The notes below the pieces were generated by a model. The model searched no databases. It saw only the letters and a program-made list of their open reading frames with translations, and had not been told where the DNA came from. Position numbers and translations under genes: made by a program. A stretch of 64,000 nucleotides of DNA from Cucumis sativus (Eukaryota > Streptophyta > Magnoliopsida > Cucurbitales > Cucurbitaceae), in contig NC_026658.2 of NCBI RefSeq assembly GCF_000004075.3, forward strand, positions 558,001 to 622,000. Reading direction: 5' to 3'. Positions 29,401 through 42,238 of this stretch are shown here, in pieces. Positions within the stretch are counted from its first letter, which is position 1, and each line of letters starts with the position of its first letter.

Positions 29401-30353
29401 AAGACAAGACAGAGTGGGGCAAAAGAGTTGGATGGATCTATGGTTCTGTAACAGAGGACGTGGTAACTGGATACAGAATGCATAACAGAGGTTGGAGATC
29501 AGTTTACTGTGTTACTAAGCGTGATGCTTTTCGAGGCACAGCACCAATCAACCTAACTGATAGGCTTCACCAAGTACTCCGATGGGCGACGGGGTCGGTT
29601 GAGATATTTTTCTCAAGGAACAATGCCTTGTTTGCAACACGTAGAATGAAGTTCTTGCAAAGAGTAGCATACTTCAATGTTGGGATGTATCCCTTCACAT
29701 CTTTCTTCCTCCTTGTCTATTGCTTCTTGCCTGCCGTTTCTCTATTTTCAGGACAATTCATAGTCCAATCCCTAAGTGTAACATTCCTAATCTTCCTACT
29801 TGCCATCACCATCACGTTATGCTTACTCGCCATCCTTGAGATCAAGTGGTCAGGCATTACCATCCACGATTGGTGGCGCAATGAGCAATTCTGGTTGATT
29901 GGAGGAACAAGTGCCCACCCGGCTGCCGTGCTACAAGGCCTGTTGAAGGTCATTGCTGGAGTAGACATCTCATTCACATTGACGTCCAAATCAGCCACAC
30001 CAGAGGACGGGGACGACGAATTCGCGGACCTATACGTGGTGAAATGGAGCTTTCTGATGATCCCTCCCATCACAATCATGCTGGTGAACATGATTGCGAT
30101 TGCAGTAGGAGTTGCTAGGACATTGTACAGTCCATTTCCAGAATGGAGCAAGCTTGTGGGAGGGGTGTTCTTCAGCTTCTGGGTTTTGTGCCATCTCTAC
30201 CCCTTCGCTAAAGGGCTGATGGGACGTCGTGGCCGAGTCCCAACAATAGTCTTTGTTTGGTCCGGACTTCTATCAATCATAATTTCGTTGCTGTGGGTCT
30301 ACATTAGTCCTCCTCCTGGAGTACAGGATCATATGAAGTTTCAATTCCCTTGA
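26438..30353 (+). CDS. CSLD5: Cellulose synthase-like D5 (full-length)
   Basis: A processive GT2 glycan synthase of the CSLD family, active in cell-plate and tip-growth wall deposition in Golgi or plasma membrane. Exons 26438-27360, 27674-28478 and 28572-30353 give 3,510 nt, or 1,169 residues, normal for CSLD. The first ATG in frame is 26438; the open frame runs three codons further upstream but only to a GTG. Seen in order: a Ser/Pro-rich N-terminus with [17 protein letters not shown] CSLD text; a Cys-rich RING-like finger from CGMKGC to CPGC at about 155-205; two N-terminal membrane spans after the first junction; SDD with D432/D433; DCD at 650-652; TED with D872; QVLRW at 910-914; and about six C-terminal membrane spans. 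All catalytic motifs are intact. N-terminal wording ([31 protein letters not shown]) matches CSLD5 rather than CSLD1-4. It heads a tandem cluster with two shorter derivatives. Confidence 0.97.
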
Positions 30354-30950
30354 TGAGATTGAATTTGGAAAATGGTAATCTCCTCAATTTCCTGTTGTTA
30401 TTGTGGGGAAGTAGTAGTATATAATATAGGTAGTAAGAAGTAAGTATAGGCATTAGGCATTGCATTGCTTATTGTTTCATTACGTTGATGGATGGATTTC
30501 ATTCATGTTTTTGTGTTGGTAACAACTTAGATTGGATTCTGTGTATGCCCCCAACATCTCATTCTTCTTTATTACTCTTTTCATCTAAGTGTACCTAAAC
30601 TCAGAATCTTAGTTAGTTCTCAATTCTCTCAAAACGTTGCCATTGCTCATGCAAATGAACTATATATTTTTCTATTCTTCTTCTTCTTCTTCTTCTTTTT
30701 AATTATAATGATAGATTAGGATTGTATTAGTTTAACACTTTTCTTTTGCAATGAAATTAATTAAAAATTGTCGGAAAAAAAAAAACTATTTGTAAAAGGA
30801 ATTTAAATAATTTTTATATTTTAAAAAAAATTCAAACTTATTTTATTTAGGTTGAAAAAAATTTATTTTTCATAACATACAACGCTGTTTAATTCATCTC
30901 TAAATAGAATTCACTTACAAAACAACACTCTCTAGTGTAATCTCTTCCCA
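30354..30950 (+). other. CSLD5 3' UTR and flank
   Basis: About 200 bp after the stop (AATCTCCTCAATTTCCTG, then GATGGATTTCATTCATG and ACTTAGATTGGATTCTGTG) recurs after the third CSLD gene near 46390-46525, so it is ancestral 3' UTR. A CTT microsatellite lies near 30678-30697. No gene. Confidence 0.6.
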
Positions 30951-33851
30951 TATAAAGGTTTATTTGAAATCTATAATTAGTATACATATATAAAATGAAT
31001 CACAGTCCTTTTCTTAAAAGAAAGAGATGACAAGTAGAGAAATAAAAAAATACCTAATCCAATCATAAAATATTTTAAATTTGAGCTGCTGCATGTAACA
31101 TATGAGTTAGAAGGACAATGGATCAAAATGAATCGAAGATAAAGTAACCTCTTCAGTTATTCATAAAACATCAATTTACCATTTAGCTTTTAATTAAAAA
31201 TTAAAACCATATATTATTAAGAATAATTATTTTATTTGACAGTCTAACCATCCAAATATAAAAACCACATCACCATTTTGTTAAAGAGTTAATAAAACGT
31301 TAACAACATGGATCAAAATAGATTCGTTTTAAAAGATTATGAACTAAAAAAGACATTTGAAAAGCGACAAAAGTATAATACAATGTTTAGATACCAAAAT
31401 AAGATTTAAACATTTTGTAAATATTAAAAGATTTATCTTAAATCTACTAGAATTAGGATTAGGATATAAGATTTTTCTAATCCAACTTATGATCAAATCT
31501 TATCTTATCCTATTTTATTTTCATTTTATAACACAAATTTCAACCTATAAAAATAAATTGAAATTGTAGTTTTGATGAACTTTTGTTTTGATAGAAGAAT
31601 CAAATGAAAATAAAATTCAAATTAAACACTACCAACAAAAAGATATCAAAATTGGAACAATATTATACCCTAAACCAATGTGTCTTTTGCCTACAAAATT
31701 GGCTTTATTCTTCATATGGAAAGAATAAAACAACAATTTTTATTCTCTTTTAGATTTGACCAATTGAATTTTGATTTTAGTGGATTATTAATCGATCTCA
31801 TTTTATTATCGTATTTTAATGTCTTCACATAATCTTAATTACATTTCAATCTTCCAAACAACACCTTCAAATTAAGATCACCTATTTATATTGTGAATTA
31901 AAGACCATGTCTTTCAAAGAAATATCCCCTTTTATAACCCTATGTATTTTTCGAGGTCGATCCTAATTCTATTTTCTAAACTATTTTTTGTATTTGAACT
32001 AAAAAGCTAATTTTTTTTTTATCAACTTAAAGTATATCAATTTATATCCATTTTCTTTTTTTAATTTGTCTATTCTAACCATTTATTTTATTAATCTTAT
32101 ATTTATAAAAGTCTACGCACGTAATATTCCTTTCTAATTTCCAAAAAGTGATCTTAAATAAACAAAATTAAGTTCATACATTTTGAACAACTCCTATATT
32201 AAACTTTCGAGTCAATCGATTATTAGAAAAAGAAGAATAATTCGATCTTTTGAGTTTGTTGAATACCTAATTGGTCATAACATAAAACCACGACCAATTG
32301 ACTTTATTTATTTATTTTTTCACTTTTACCATTTCCTTCGTTCCCATTCAATTAAGGCTCAATATTTTTAATATTTGATTATAACTTCTACTTTAATATT
32401 TATATTTGTTCTATTTTATTTTTAATTTTATCTAAGAAGTACATGTATTTTTAAAACAAAAGTTAAAATTTTAAAAATAACCATTATACTGAATTGGTAC
32501 ATTAGATAGTATATATAAAAGTATTAACTAAACTTTTTGTTTTTCATTTTGTCCTTCTTCTTTGGTTTTATTGTAATTTGAAATTAATTATTAGTAAATA
32601 CTTTGGTATTAATAATTTTAATTTTTTTTCCTCGCTTAATTATGTCATTAAATTTTTTGTGAAACCATTCACATTCGCCAGTTTCCACCGTTCCCTTTCT
32701 TTCGTACTAACTATTTTATATATCTCTTCCAACCTTTTAAATTCTTTTCCCTTTTTAAATCTTTGAATATAAATATCATATTCCTTTTCTTTTCTATTCA
32801 CGTTTCCAAGTTTCACAATAAAAAGTTAAGAGCCAACAAAAAATCAGATCTATGTCTTTTATTCTCTTCTAATTTTGTTTTCTTATTCTTATCTTTTTCA
32901 CTATTTTTTTATATAAAACTATGTTTACGTATATTCTTTATTTATAGACTTTAGTGATGTCGAGGAGCAAGCAATCAACTCAATAAAAAGATTGAGAAAT
33001 TGATAAAGATTCAAAAATGAAGAATGTAAAAGTGAAAGACTAAAGAGAAAACAGTCAGAAGTATCATTTTCAAAAATAATAAAATAAACTCAAAATATTT
33101 ATAAACATAACAAAATTTTGGATTCTAACTATGATAAACACCGATAAATTTTTATTAATATCTATTAATATCACTGATAGAAGTATATCAGTGTCATCAA
33201 TGATAGTCATTGATAGAATATGAAATTTTGCTATATTTTGTCAAATTTATCATTTTTGACAATTCGCGTAGTGGACAAGTTAGATGTCAAAGGAGAAAGC
33301 AAAAATAAAAAGGTCACATCTTAGCTATTGGAATGAGTTATTTAGGCATAGTTGTTCTCTTGTTCCATATATATGTATGAGAAAAAATGTAATGAAAAAC
33401 ATAGATTAAAGCTAAGTTTTTATTAAATGAAGATCAAAGTTTATACATGCAAAAAAAAAAAGAGTAATAAAAAACACAAATTATAATAGTCTCCACCTCA
33501 AACACATCTTATAATAATACATACTATAATAACCTAAACTTTAATACGTTCCAAATTAACCAAGCCCATATTATTATAACACATTCCATTAAAGATTGAA
33601 TGAATGAAAGTAAGTAGATTCCCTATTCAATTAAGGTCCATTTTTAATATTTTATTATAACTTCTACTTTAAGGTTTATTTTTGTTTTAACTCTTAATCA
33701 ATTTTAATCGTATTTTTAAAAAATGACAAAGTTAAATTTTAAAAAATATATATGATCGTTATACCAAAAGTGAATTTAAAGTAAATGAATCAGTACATGC
33801 ATTTATATACTTAAAAAGCTAAGTGATTTGCATACTTAAAATTTACTATTA
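30951..33851. other. Non-coding left part of duplication copy A
   Basis: AT-rich, with no exon recognised. About 1.1 kb (32.2-33.35 kb) is specific to copy A and contains the TATCA/TGATAG repeat. The rest aligns by eye with 39.4-41.77 kb of copy B. Confidence 0.5.
33118..33250. repeat. Degenerate TATCA/TGATAG-type interspersed repeat
   Basis: Repeated words CACTGATAGAAG, ATATCAGTG, CATCAATGATAGTCATTGATAG and then GAAATTTTGCTATATTTTGT. This pattern, with short inverted TATCA/TGATA words next to a GCTATATTTGT tail, is a type I associate with cucurbit genomes. It falls in the segment of copy A missing from copy B, so it may mark the insertion. Boundaries are approximate. Confidence 0.5.
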
Positions 33852-34320
33852 TTGTTGTTATGTGTATCTTTTGAATCTGCTTCTATGCATGTTGTTGCTC
33901 TAACAAATATTGGATACATGTTCATCAAACGTTGGATGAAGACACGCTGGTCAAACCCCATCTCTTCTCACTCTAATTTCTGGAAGAAAATGTTGCTGCT
34001 TACTGTAAGAGAATCTATGAACAAAGTCCAGAAAATGAATCTGATCCTCTCAACTTCATTTGAACATATTTTTTCTCAATATAAATATGTGCAGCAAAAG
34101 AACAAGAAGATGAAACAATAAGAACCAAATAAGAGGAGAGAGATTATAAGTTGAAATCTCCATTGTTCAGTAAATTTGGTTTTTTTGCTTTGCTGTGTTT
34201 GATGTTATTTATTTGATATTATCAGAATTTCATACTGTTCCTGGTGAGTTCATGAACATCTCATTCTCTTCCAACTTCACACCACATGTACATATTTATC
34301 AAAAGAAACAATTATAAAAA
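33852..34320 (+). other. Near-identical island, copy A (unknown, possibly exon or gene relic)
   Basis: Almost identical to 41775-42238: about one mismatch over the 300 bp from 33921 to 34220, apart from an 11-nt insertion here near 33908. One frame gives an 89-codon ORF, but the copy B version starts elsewhere because of the indel. A different frame reads VHQTLDEDTLVKPHLF and FLEENVAAYCKRIYEQ with stops between, more protein-like but broken. TATAAATATGTGCAG near 34094 looks like a splice acceptor. No family recognised. It could be a decayed gene end, a non-coding exon or a conserved regulatory block. Confidence 0.4.
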
Positions 34321-35327
34321 CTATTATGTATATATATATCTTTTATGATTTGTATACTTCTGTATTTTACTGATTCCCTTCCTTTTACTCGATGTTAAAC
34401 TTATCAAAACATGGAAATTTTGATAAAAATATAGTTCAATAATACTATGATCACTACGTGTTTTTTGTATTATTATAATTATATTTTTTATTTAGAAATT
34501 TCATGTTCAATACTAAAAGACTTATTGGTGTTTCTATTAATAAACACCATAAAAAAACTATTAATAAAATATAAAATATATTATATTTTCTAATTAATTT
34601 GATTCAATTTGTTATATTTCAAACTATTAATTTTTTTTTTTTTTTTTTTACTTTTTCCTATATCACTTGAAGTGAATACAATTTTGGTCACTGAAAATTA
34701 GTTTATGATTCATCCAAGAATTTGAAGTTGAATTTTATATATATTTCATATTTCATTTGTTTTTAAATAGGCAGGTCTTTGGGTTTTTTAAACCAGATAA
34801 GTTAGGTAATTAATGTTTGTATTTAATTTGCCTTTGTCAAAAAGTTTGGTTACATTATAAATTATAAATTTAGACTAGAATTATCTAATTTGATTGTAAA
34901 CTTGTGCGACTTTTAAATTTAATTATTCATCTTTAATACTTTATTTTTGTTCAATTTAAGACTTTAGAGCAAGTACATAAATTTTCAATTTTATAAGTAA
35001 TAAGTGATAATTGGTTGATGTAACACACAAGACTAAAATTTTGTATCTAATAATTAAAGTCTGGACCTTACAATTTAAAATTGTATGACTAGTTATATAG
35101 GAATGTTTTCACCCACTTATTCAAGTTATCTTCCTTCCTAGAGATCAAAGGTTCCAATAATCCTCTTTTGACCTATATTTTTTTTGTTTCCATGGGGTTT
35201 GCTTTGGTCTACTGACATTTGCAGTCACCTAAATAAATAATCCATAATTGTGAATTAATGTGAATACAATTTATACATTAATATTAGAAACAAAGCTTCT
35301 AGTGGCAACAACAACAATTTTGATGCA
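34321..35327 (+). other. Upstream region of the second CSLD gene
   Basis: AT-rich, with no exon. The last 60 bp before the ATG still align with CSLD5 coding sequence (NKASSGN-like, 35289-35327), but an in-frame TAA at 35256-35258 precedes them. The original N-terminus and promoter are therefore gone, and the copy must use other upstream DNA for expression. Confidence 0.5.
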
Positions 35328-38300
35328 ATGTCGAAAGACCAGGCGGTTGAAGACAATGCATATATGGAAAAGCTGCAAATTTCTAATGCTATTTTCACTG
35401 GAGGTTTCAATACGGTGACTCGTATGCACTTGATCAAATTGGATACTAACAATGGTGGAGGTCTTTGTACTGGATGTGAACTGAGTTACACACATGTTAG
35501 TGATGATGAAGCAGAGAACCAAGATTTGTCATTGCTTTCAATGGCGGATGATTTTGAGACCAAGGACACTGCTGAGTTTGGCTCAGAGGTGAAGAAAACC
35601 CGACGACCTTTAGCTTGGAAACTCTCTGTTTCTCCTACCATTCTAATCTCATACAGGTAATAAAAGAAATGTAATAAAAGAAATGTTATTGTGTTCGGTT
35701 TCTAAAGGCTTTCTGTATTTCTTTTGGCAGATTGCTTACTATAATTCGTCTACTGCTACTTGGTTTCTATCTAACATGGACACTTACACATCCAAATCAT
35801 GAATCAATGTGGCTGTGGAGAATTTCTATTACTTGTGAGCTCTGGTTTGCATTCTCATGGCTATTAGAACAACTTCCAAGGCTCTACTTTGTAAACAGAG
35901 GCACTGACGTATCTGCTCTCAAGGATCGATTCGAGTCCCCAAATCTTCAAAACCCCAAGGGTCAATTCGATCTCCCAGGAATCGATGTGTTTGTAACGAC
36001 AGCGGATCCTGAAAAAGAACCTCTACTTGTGACAGCCAACACCATTCTCTCAATCCTTGCTGTGGATTACCCGGTTGAAAAGCTGGCTTGTTACTTATCA
36101 GATGATGCCGGTTCTCTCCTGACATTTGAATCACTTGTTGACACAGTTAAGTTTGCAAGAATATGGGTTCCATTTTGTCGAAAGCACGGAATCGAGCCAA
36201 GGAGTCCTGAGGCTTATTTCAAACAAAAGCATGACTTTCTTAAAAATAAAGTGAGGCTTGACTTTGCTGGAGATCGGAGAAGAGTGAAGAGGGAGTATGA
36301 TGAATTTAAGGTAAGAATTAATTCATTGCCAGAGACTATAAAGAGAAGATCAGATGCTTACAATGCCAAGGAAGAACTCAAAGCCAAAATGAATCCATCG
36401 GAAATGGGGGAAAATTCTTTAAACGAAATAAAGATCTCAAAGGCAACTTGGATGTCTGATGGCTCCTACTGGCCAGGGACTTGGGAAGTTCCAGGTGAAG
36501 ATGATCACTCTAGAGGGGACCATGTTGGTATAATTCATGTAAGTTGTTTTTTTTTTTTTTTTTTTTTGAATCATTTATGTAATCTCTTGAAGAAGACAAA
36601 TATGTTTTGTTTTTATCTTTTAACTACAGGTTATGCTAGCCTCTTCTGATGCAAAACCAGTTTATGGTTCAAACACAAATGGGAAGAACTTGATTGACAC
36701 AACAGATGTGGATATTAGATTGCCAATGCTAGTTTACATGTCTCGTGAGAAGCGACCAGGGTACTGTCACAACAAGAAAGCCGGAGCGGTGAATTCTCTT
36801 CTTCGAACCAGTGCAATCATGTCGAATGGACCGTTCATTCTCACTCTTGATTGTGACCACTACATATATAATTCCTTGGCTCTAAGAGAGGGGATGTGTT
36901 TTATGCTTGACAAGGGCGGCGATCGAGTTTGTTATGTCCAATTTCCGCAAAGGTATGATGGAATCGATCCGGACGATCTGTATGCAAATCATAATACTCT
37001 ATTTCTTGATGTAAACTTGAGGGCTCTTGATGGGTTACAAGGCCCTTGTTATATAGGGACTTGTTGCATTTTTAGGAGGATAGCTCTCTATGGATTTAGT
37101 CCTGCTAGAGTAACAGAGCACCATGGTTTGTTTGGTACTCGAAAAACTAAGTTGTTACTAAGAAAGCAAACGATATCAAAGAAGGAAGATGATGAGAGGG
37201 CCACTCGAATCAATCAATGTCCTTTAGATTGTAAAGATGATGGAGACACTGGCTCCTTACCTCTGACAAAGAGATTTGGAAACTCTACTTCTCTGGCTGC
37301 ATCAATTACAACTATGGAGTTTCAAGGAACGTTGCTTCAAGAACTCGAAAGTAAGGGCAATCAAGGTCGTCCGACTGATTCTCTTACTATGCCTCAGGAA
37401 CCTTTAGACGTTGCCACTGTTGCTAAGGCCATTAGTGTTATTTCCTGCGTCTATGAGGACAATACAGAGTGGGGTAAAAGAGTGGGATGGATCTATGACT
37501 ATTTGACAGAAGATGTGGTAACCGGCTACAAAATGCACGACAGAGGTTGGAGATCAGTGTATTGTATTAGCAAGTACGACGCTTTTCGAGGCATGGCGCC
37601 AATCAACCTAACTGATAGGCTATACCAAGTGCTCCAGTGGGCAACAGCGTCTGTTGAGTTGTTCTTCTCTAGGAACAACTCCGTGTTCGCAACGGGTAGA
37701 ATGAAGTTCTTGCAGAAAGTAGGCTACTTTAACATTGCAGTTTATCCATTCACATCCTTCTTCATTCTTGTCGACTGCTTTTTGCCTGCGGTTACTCTGT
37801 TTTCAGGACAGTTAGTGGTCCAGTCATTTGTAATATTATTAACCTTCAATCTTGTTGATTCCATCATATTATACTTACTCGCCATTCTAGAGACCAAGTG
37901 GTCAAGCATGACGATCACCAACAGATGGCGAGAGAAGCAAGCCTTTGTAATTTGGGCGACAAGCTCCTATCTGGCTGCTGTGCTACAAGGCTTGTTGAAG
38001 TTCATAGCTGGAGTAAACATCTCATACAGATTGACACCCAAACTAGCCACAGCAAAGGATGGAGATGACGAATTTGCGGAGTTATATGTGGTGAAGTGGA
38101 CCTTTCTGATGATTCTTCCCATCACAATCATGGTGGTGAACACAATTGCCATTGCAGTGGGAATTGCAAGAGCATTGTATAGTCCACATCCAGAATGGAG
38201 CAAGCTTGTATGGGGAATGTTCTACAGCTTTTGGGTTCTATGTCATTTCCACCCTTTCGCCAAAGGGCTGATAGGACGTCGCAGCCAAACGTTGAATTTA

Positions 38301-38405
38301 TTCCATGTTTGGTCCGGACTTGTGTCGATCATAGTTTTGTTTTTGGGCATCTACATGGCATCTCCTTCAGGGGCACAAAATCATATGAAGTTTCAATTCC
38401 CTTAA
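35328..38405 (+). CDS. Shortened CSLD5-like glycan synthase, copy A
   Basis: Exons 35328-35656, 35731-36538 and 36630-38405 total 2,913 nt, or 970 residues, in frame with no stops and the same intron positions as CSLD5. The start ATG corresponds to an internal methionine of CSLD5 (around residue 71); an in-frame stop lies upstream. Against CSLD5 it lacks the first 70 or so residues, the PPTPDHQ segment, and all of the RING-like finger except a final CTGC. SDD (D234/D235), DCD (453-455) and TED (D674) are kept, but QxxRW is QVLQW, with Q715 in place of Arg. Also changed: DDGG to DDAG, DRYAN to DLYAN, GTGC to GTCC and EHHGW to EHHGL. Membrane spans are retained. The second donor is CAT|GTAAGT, changing IIQ to IIH. 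The open frame suggests a made protein; catalytic ability is doubtful. A young pseudogene remains possible. Confidence 0.9.
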
Positions 38406-41400
38406 GCGAAAGATCAGAATTCATACGTATATGTGGACTTATCATTGTTCATAAAGGCACGTGTGAAAGGGTAATAATAACAATAATATATATATAGATA
38501 ATAATCCACAACATTTCAATCAGAATGAAAAAAATAGAACACTTACTTTTATCTTCGAAGTTTGAGTAGCCAAAATTGATGTCTTTTGTTAATAAAGTAT
38601 TATTGTTTATACTCATTTGCTACAAAGCACAAATACTTCATATGAGAACAAAATTCATATCAAATATCTATAATTATTAATTTTCCAACATATATCTAAC
38701 ATTTGACATATTAGTTTTTATTTTGGCTTTAAAAAAAAAAACTAAAAAAAAATAATAAACTCATTATATTTTTTTCAACCCAAATCTTGTAATCTAACCT
38801 TCATTTTCACATATAAAGTTTGAGAGTCTTTACAAAATCTAAGCCACTTGGATATCTTCAACAACTGAATGGAAGAAATTCATTTACATTCATACTTCTC
38901 CCCTCTAATCATCTTCCTCTTCAATGATCTACTTGAGTCCTTTTCTCATTTCATTCAATATCTCTGATGTGGATTTGCATTCAATAACTATTGCATTTCC
39001 ATCTCTCATGTTGATTTGTGTATTGCATTTTGTACCATTATCACTCACTTGGACATTTGTGACTTTATATGCATTTAATGAGTTACATTTTCGTAAGGTT
39101 TATCGATTCGTAATAAAAATGAGTGTAATTGCAATCAAATTTCATTGACAAATCAATTGTTATAAACCACGATCGCAAATGTAATTGAATTATTTTGGAT
39201 CGTGTTTACCCAAAACTATTAATTTTGTCAAATCTATAACTATCATTTTGGTTTGGATTATCGTTAACGGTAATTAACTATAACCTAAGCGATATTTTCT
39301 TCCATGTGATTGGTCAAAAATCCATACCCCATATAAAACCCTAGGCAGAACAAGGGTACAAAATTCCGAATTGACTCAGTCTAGGGCATGTAGTGGCCAT
39401 GGCCAAATTTGCCATACAAAGGCTTATTTGAATTATATAATAAGTACTACACATATATACTCCAAAATAAATTCTACAAAATTGTTGATAAATATTCTTA
39501 CAATAAATCACAATCTTTAAGAAAGAATGGAGGAAGAGGAGAAAAAAAAAAACACCTAGAGGAATCCTAACATATGGGTTTAGAAGGACAATGCATCAAA
39601 ATGATGATACCAAAATATTGAAGATAAAGTGATATTTTCAGTTTTCAATAAAACATCAATTTATCATTTAATCTTTAATTAAAAATTAAAATCATAGATT
39701 ATTAAGAATAATTATCTTATTTGATAACCTAGTTGTTCAAATATAAAAACAACACCATTTTGTTACAAGGCTAATGAAATATTAACCATGGATCAAAATA
39801 GACTCGTTTTAAAAGTTTATGAACTAAAAAAATCTTTTAAAAAGTGACCAAATTAGAACAAGATACAAAGTTTAGAAACCAAAATAAGATTTAAGCATTT
39901 TATAAAGAATTTTTTATGTAGGTATGATTAAATCTTATCTTATTCTATTTTATCCTCATTTTATAACACAAATCCCAAAAGGTTAGACAATTAATTTATT
40001 AATAAAATATAGAGTTAAATTGAAATTGTCGTCAAAATTATTAGGATTTTGATTAACTTTTATTTTAGAATCAAATGAAAATAAAATTCAAATAAAACCC
40101 TACAACAAAAAAGATATCAAAATTGGAACAATATTATATTTCTCAAATTTTTTAACATAAATTAACTAAACCAATTTATCTTTTAAAAAAATTGCATGAA
40201 GTGACAGAAACATTTAAAAATAAATAGCTAATGGCACCAATTTTTAAATATTGCAAAGATGAAAAAATTAGTAATATCAGAGGCTATCAGACGGTAATCA
40301 TAAGCTTACCATAATTTAAAAAATGTTGTGACATGAGTTCTATTATCATAATTTTATTTTGCTATATTTGTAGAAGTCCTTTCATCTTTTGCCTACAAAA
40401 TTCTATTTGTTCTTCCAAGGAAAAGAATAAAATAACAATTTTTATTCTCTCTTAAATTTGACCAATGAATTTGAATTTGAGTGGATTAAACCATTCTCAT
40501 TTTATTCTCGAATTGACACATTTTAATATTCCTCCCATAATCTTAATTACATTTCAATCTTCAAAATCAATCTATATTAAATTTAAGATCGACCTATCCG
40601 TGTAGTAAATTAAAGGGTTTGTTGAAATTTCTTTTACAATTCATGTTTCATGTTTCACCATTTATTTTATTCATCTTATATTTAGAAAAGTCTACACACT
40701 TAGGAATTGATTCATCGCTAACTTTCAAAAAGTGATCTTAATAAACAAAATTAAGTAACAACTCCAACTTCCACAAACTGAAATAATGAAATTTGGATCA
40801 ATTCAAAACTTTGTTAATCTATTTTCATGTATAACAATTGAATTAATATATAGTCTTTATGTAATCGTGACTATATAAAACATTCATTATCTAACAAATA
40901 TTAAATTTATTCTTACATGCTAGCTTAAACTTTTAGATTTAATCAATAATTTAAAATGATATCAAAACATAAGGTTGGTTTAACAGGGTTTAGGGTTTAG
41001 GCATAGTTGTTCTCTTGTTCCATATATATGTACGAGAAAAAAAAAGTAATGAAAAACATAGATTAAAGTTAAATGTAGATCAAATTTAAGAAAACAATGT
41101 ATATGTCAGTCCTACGTATGATAAAAAAGAGTAAGTAAAAAACTAAAGATTGAAGCTAAATTTATTAAATCAACATCGTAATTAACAAGATTTAATATAA
41201 TCAATCCAAAAAAAAGTATTTCATATATACCGGCAAAAAAAAGAGTAATGAAAAACACATATTATAATAGTCTTAATCTCAAACACATCTTATAATAATA
41301 CATACTATAATATTGTACATCCCAAACACATACTATATTATAATAACCTAGACTTTAATACTTTGCAAATTAACCAAATCCAGGTGATTATAGTACCAGA

Positions 41401-41774
41401 CTAGCTATTATAACTCACTCTTTGTCCCAAACGTTCCATTAAACCTTGAATGAAAGCGTAAGTAGATGTCTATTCGATTAAAACTCCTTTTTAATACCAA
41501 GTAGATTCGATCAAGGCACCTTTTAAGTAGATTCCTATCTAAGGTCTCTTTTTAATATTTTATTATAACTTCTACTTTAAGATTTATTTTTGTTCTCTTT
41601 TATCTTTTAACTCTTAATCAATTTTAATTCAAGAAACAAGTATATTTAAAAAATGATAAGTTAAATTTTAAAAAATATATATCATCCTTATACGGAAAGT
41701 GAATTTAAAGGAAATGAATCAACACATCAATTTATATACTTAAAAAGCTGAGCCATTTGCATACTCAAAATTTA
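38406..41774. other. Intergenic region between CSLD copy A and the island of copy B
   Basis: 38406 to about 39400 is unrelated to the CSLD5 3' UTR and holds no recognisable gene; 38924-39148 is a chance ORF. From 39410 the sequence aligns with the left part of duplication copy A. AT-rich throughout. Confidence 0.5.
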
Positions 41775-42238
41775 TTATTATTGTTGTTATGTGTATCTTT
41801 TGAATCTGCTTCTATACATGTTGTTGCTCTAACAAATGTTCATCAAACGCTGGATGAAGACACGCTGGTCAAACCCCATCTCTTCTCACTCTAATTTCTG
41901 GAAGAAAATGTTGCTGCTTACTGTAAGAGAATCTATGAACAAAGTCCAGAAAATGAATCTGATCCTCTCAACTTCATTTGAACATATTTTTTCTCAATAT
42001 AAATATGTGCAGCAAAAGAACAAGAAGATGAAACAATAAGAACCAAATAAGAGGAGAGAGATTATAAGTTGAAATCTCCATTGTTCAGTAAATTTGGTTT
42101 TTTTGCTTTGCTGTGTTTGATGTTATTTATTTGATATTATCAGAATTTCAGAGTGTTCCCGGTGAGTTCATGAACATCTCATTCTCTTCCAACTTCACAC
42201 CACATATACATATTAATCAAAAGAAACAACTATAAAAA
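41775..42238 (+). other. Near-identical island, copy B
   Basis: Partner of 33852-34320. In this copy VSFESASI, VVALTNVHQTLDEDTLVKP and HLF follow in one frame before a stop, so B may be nearer the ancestral reading. Its 67-codon ORF in another frame (from 41836) is the same as the end of the copy A ORF. It lies about 1.0-1.5 kb upstream of the CSLD copy, as in A. Confidence 0.4.

Larger units (their letters stand above)
30950..38405 (+). repeat. Segmental tandem duplication, copy A
   Basis: Matches copy B (39410-46381) in order and orientation: AAGGxTTATTTGAA at 30955/39418; GGACAATGxATCAAAATGA at 31113/39586; ATCAATTTACCATTTAG-type text at 31170/39650; the near-identical island at 33921/41836; and the whole CSLD gene at 35328/43249. 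The offset is 8.5 kb on the left and 7.9 kb on the right because about 0.9 kb of copy A (roughly 32.2-33.35 kb) has no counterpart in B. Confidence 0.85.

Noticed and set aside
29717-30151. Antisense ORF of 144 codons in CSLD5 exon 3 (also 45748-46179 and 37967-38203 in the copies)
   Set aside because: Shadows of the coding strand; they recur at the same place in all three paralogues and have no family resemblance.
28575-30353. Treating CSLD exon 3 as a separate gene starting at its first ATG
   Set aside because: Splice sites at 28478/28572 (and 36538/36630, 44516/44597) join exon 2 and exon 3 in frame in all three copies.
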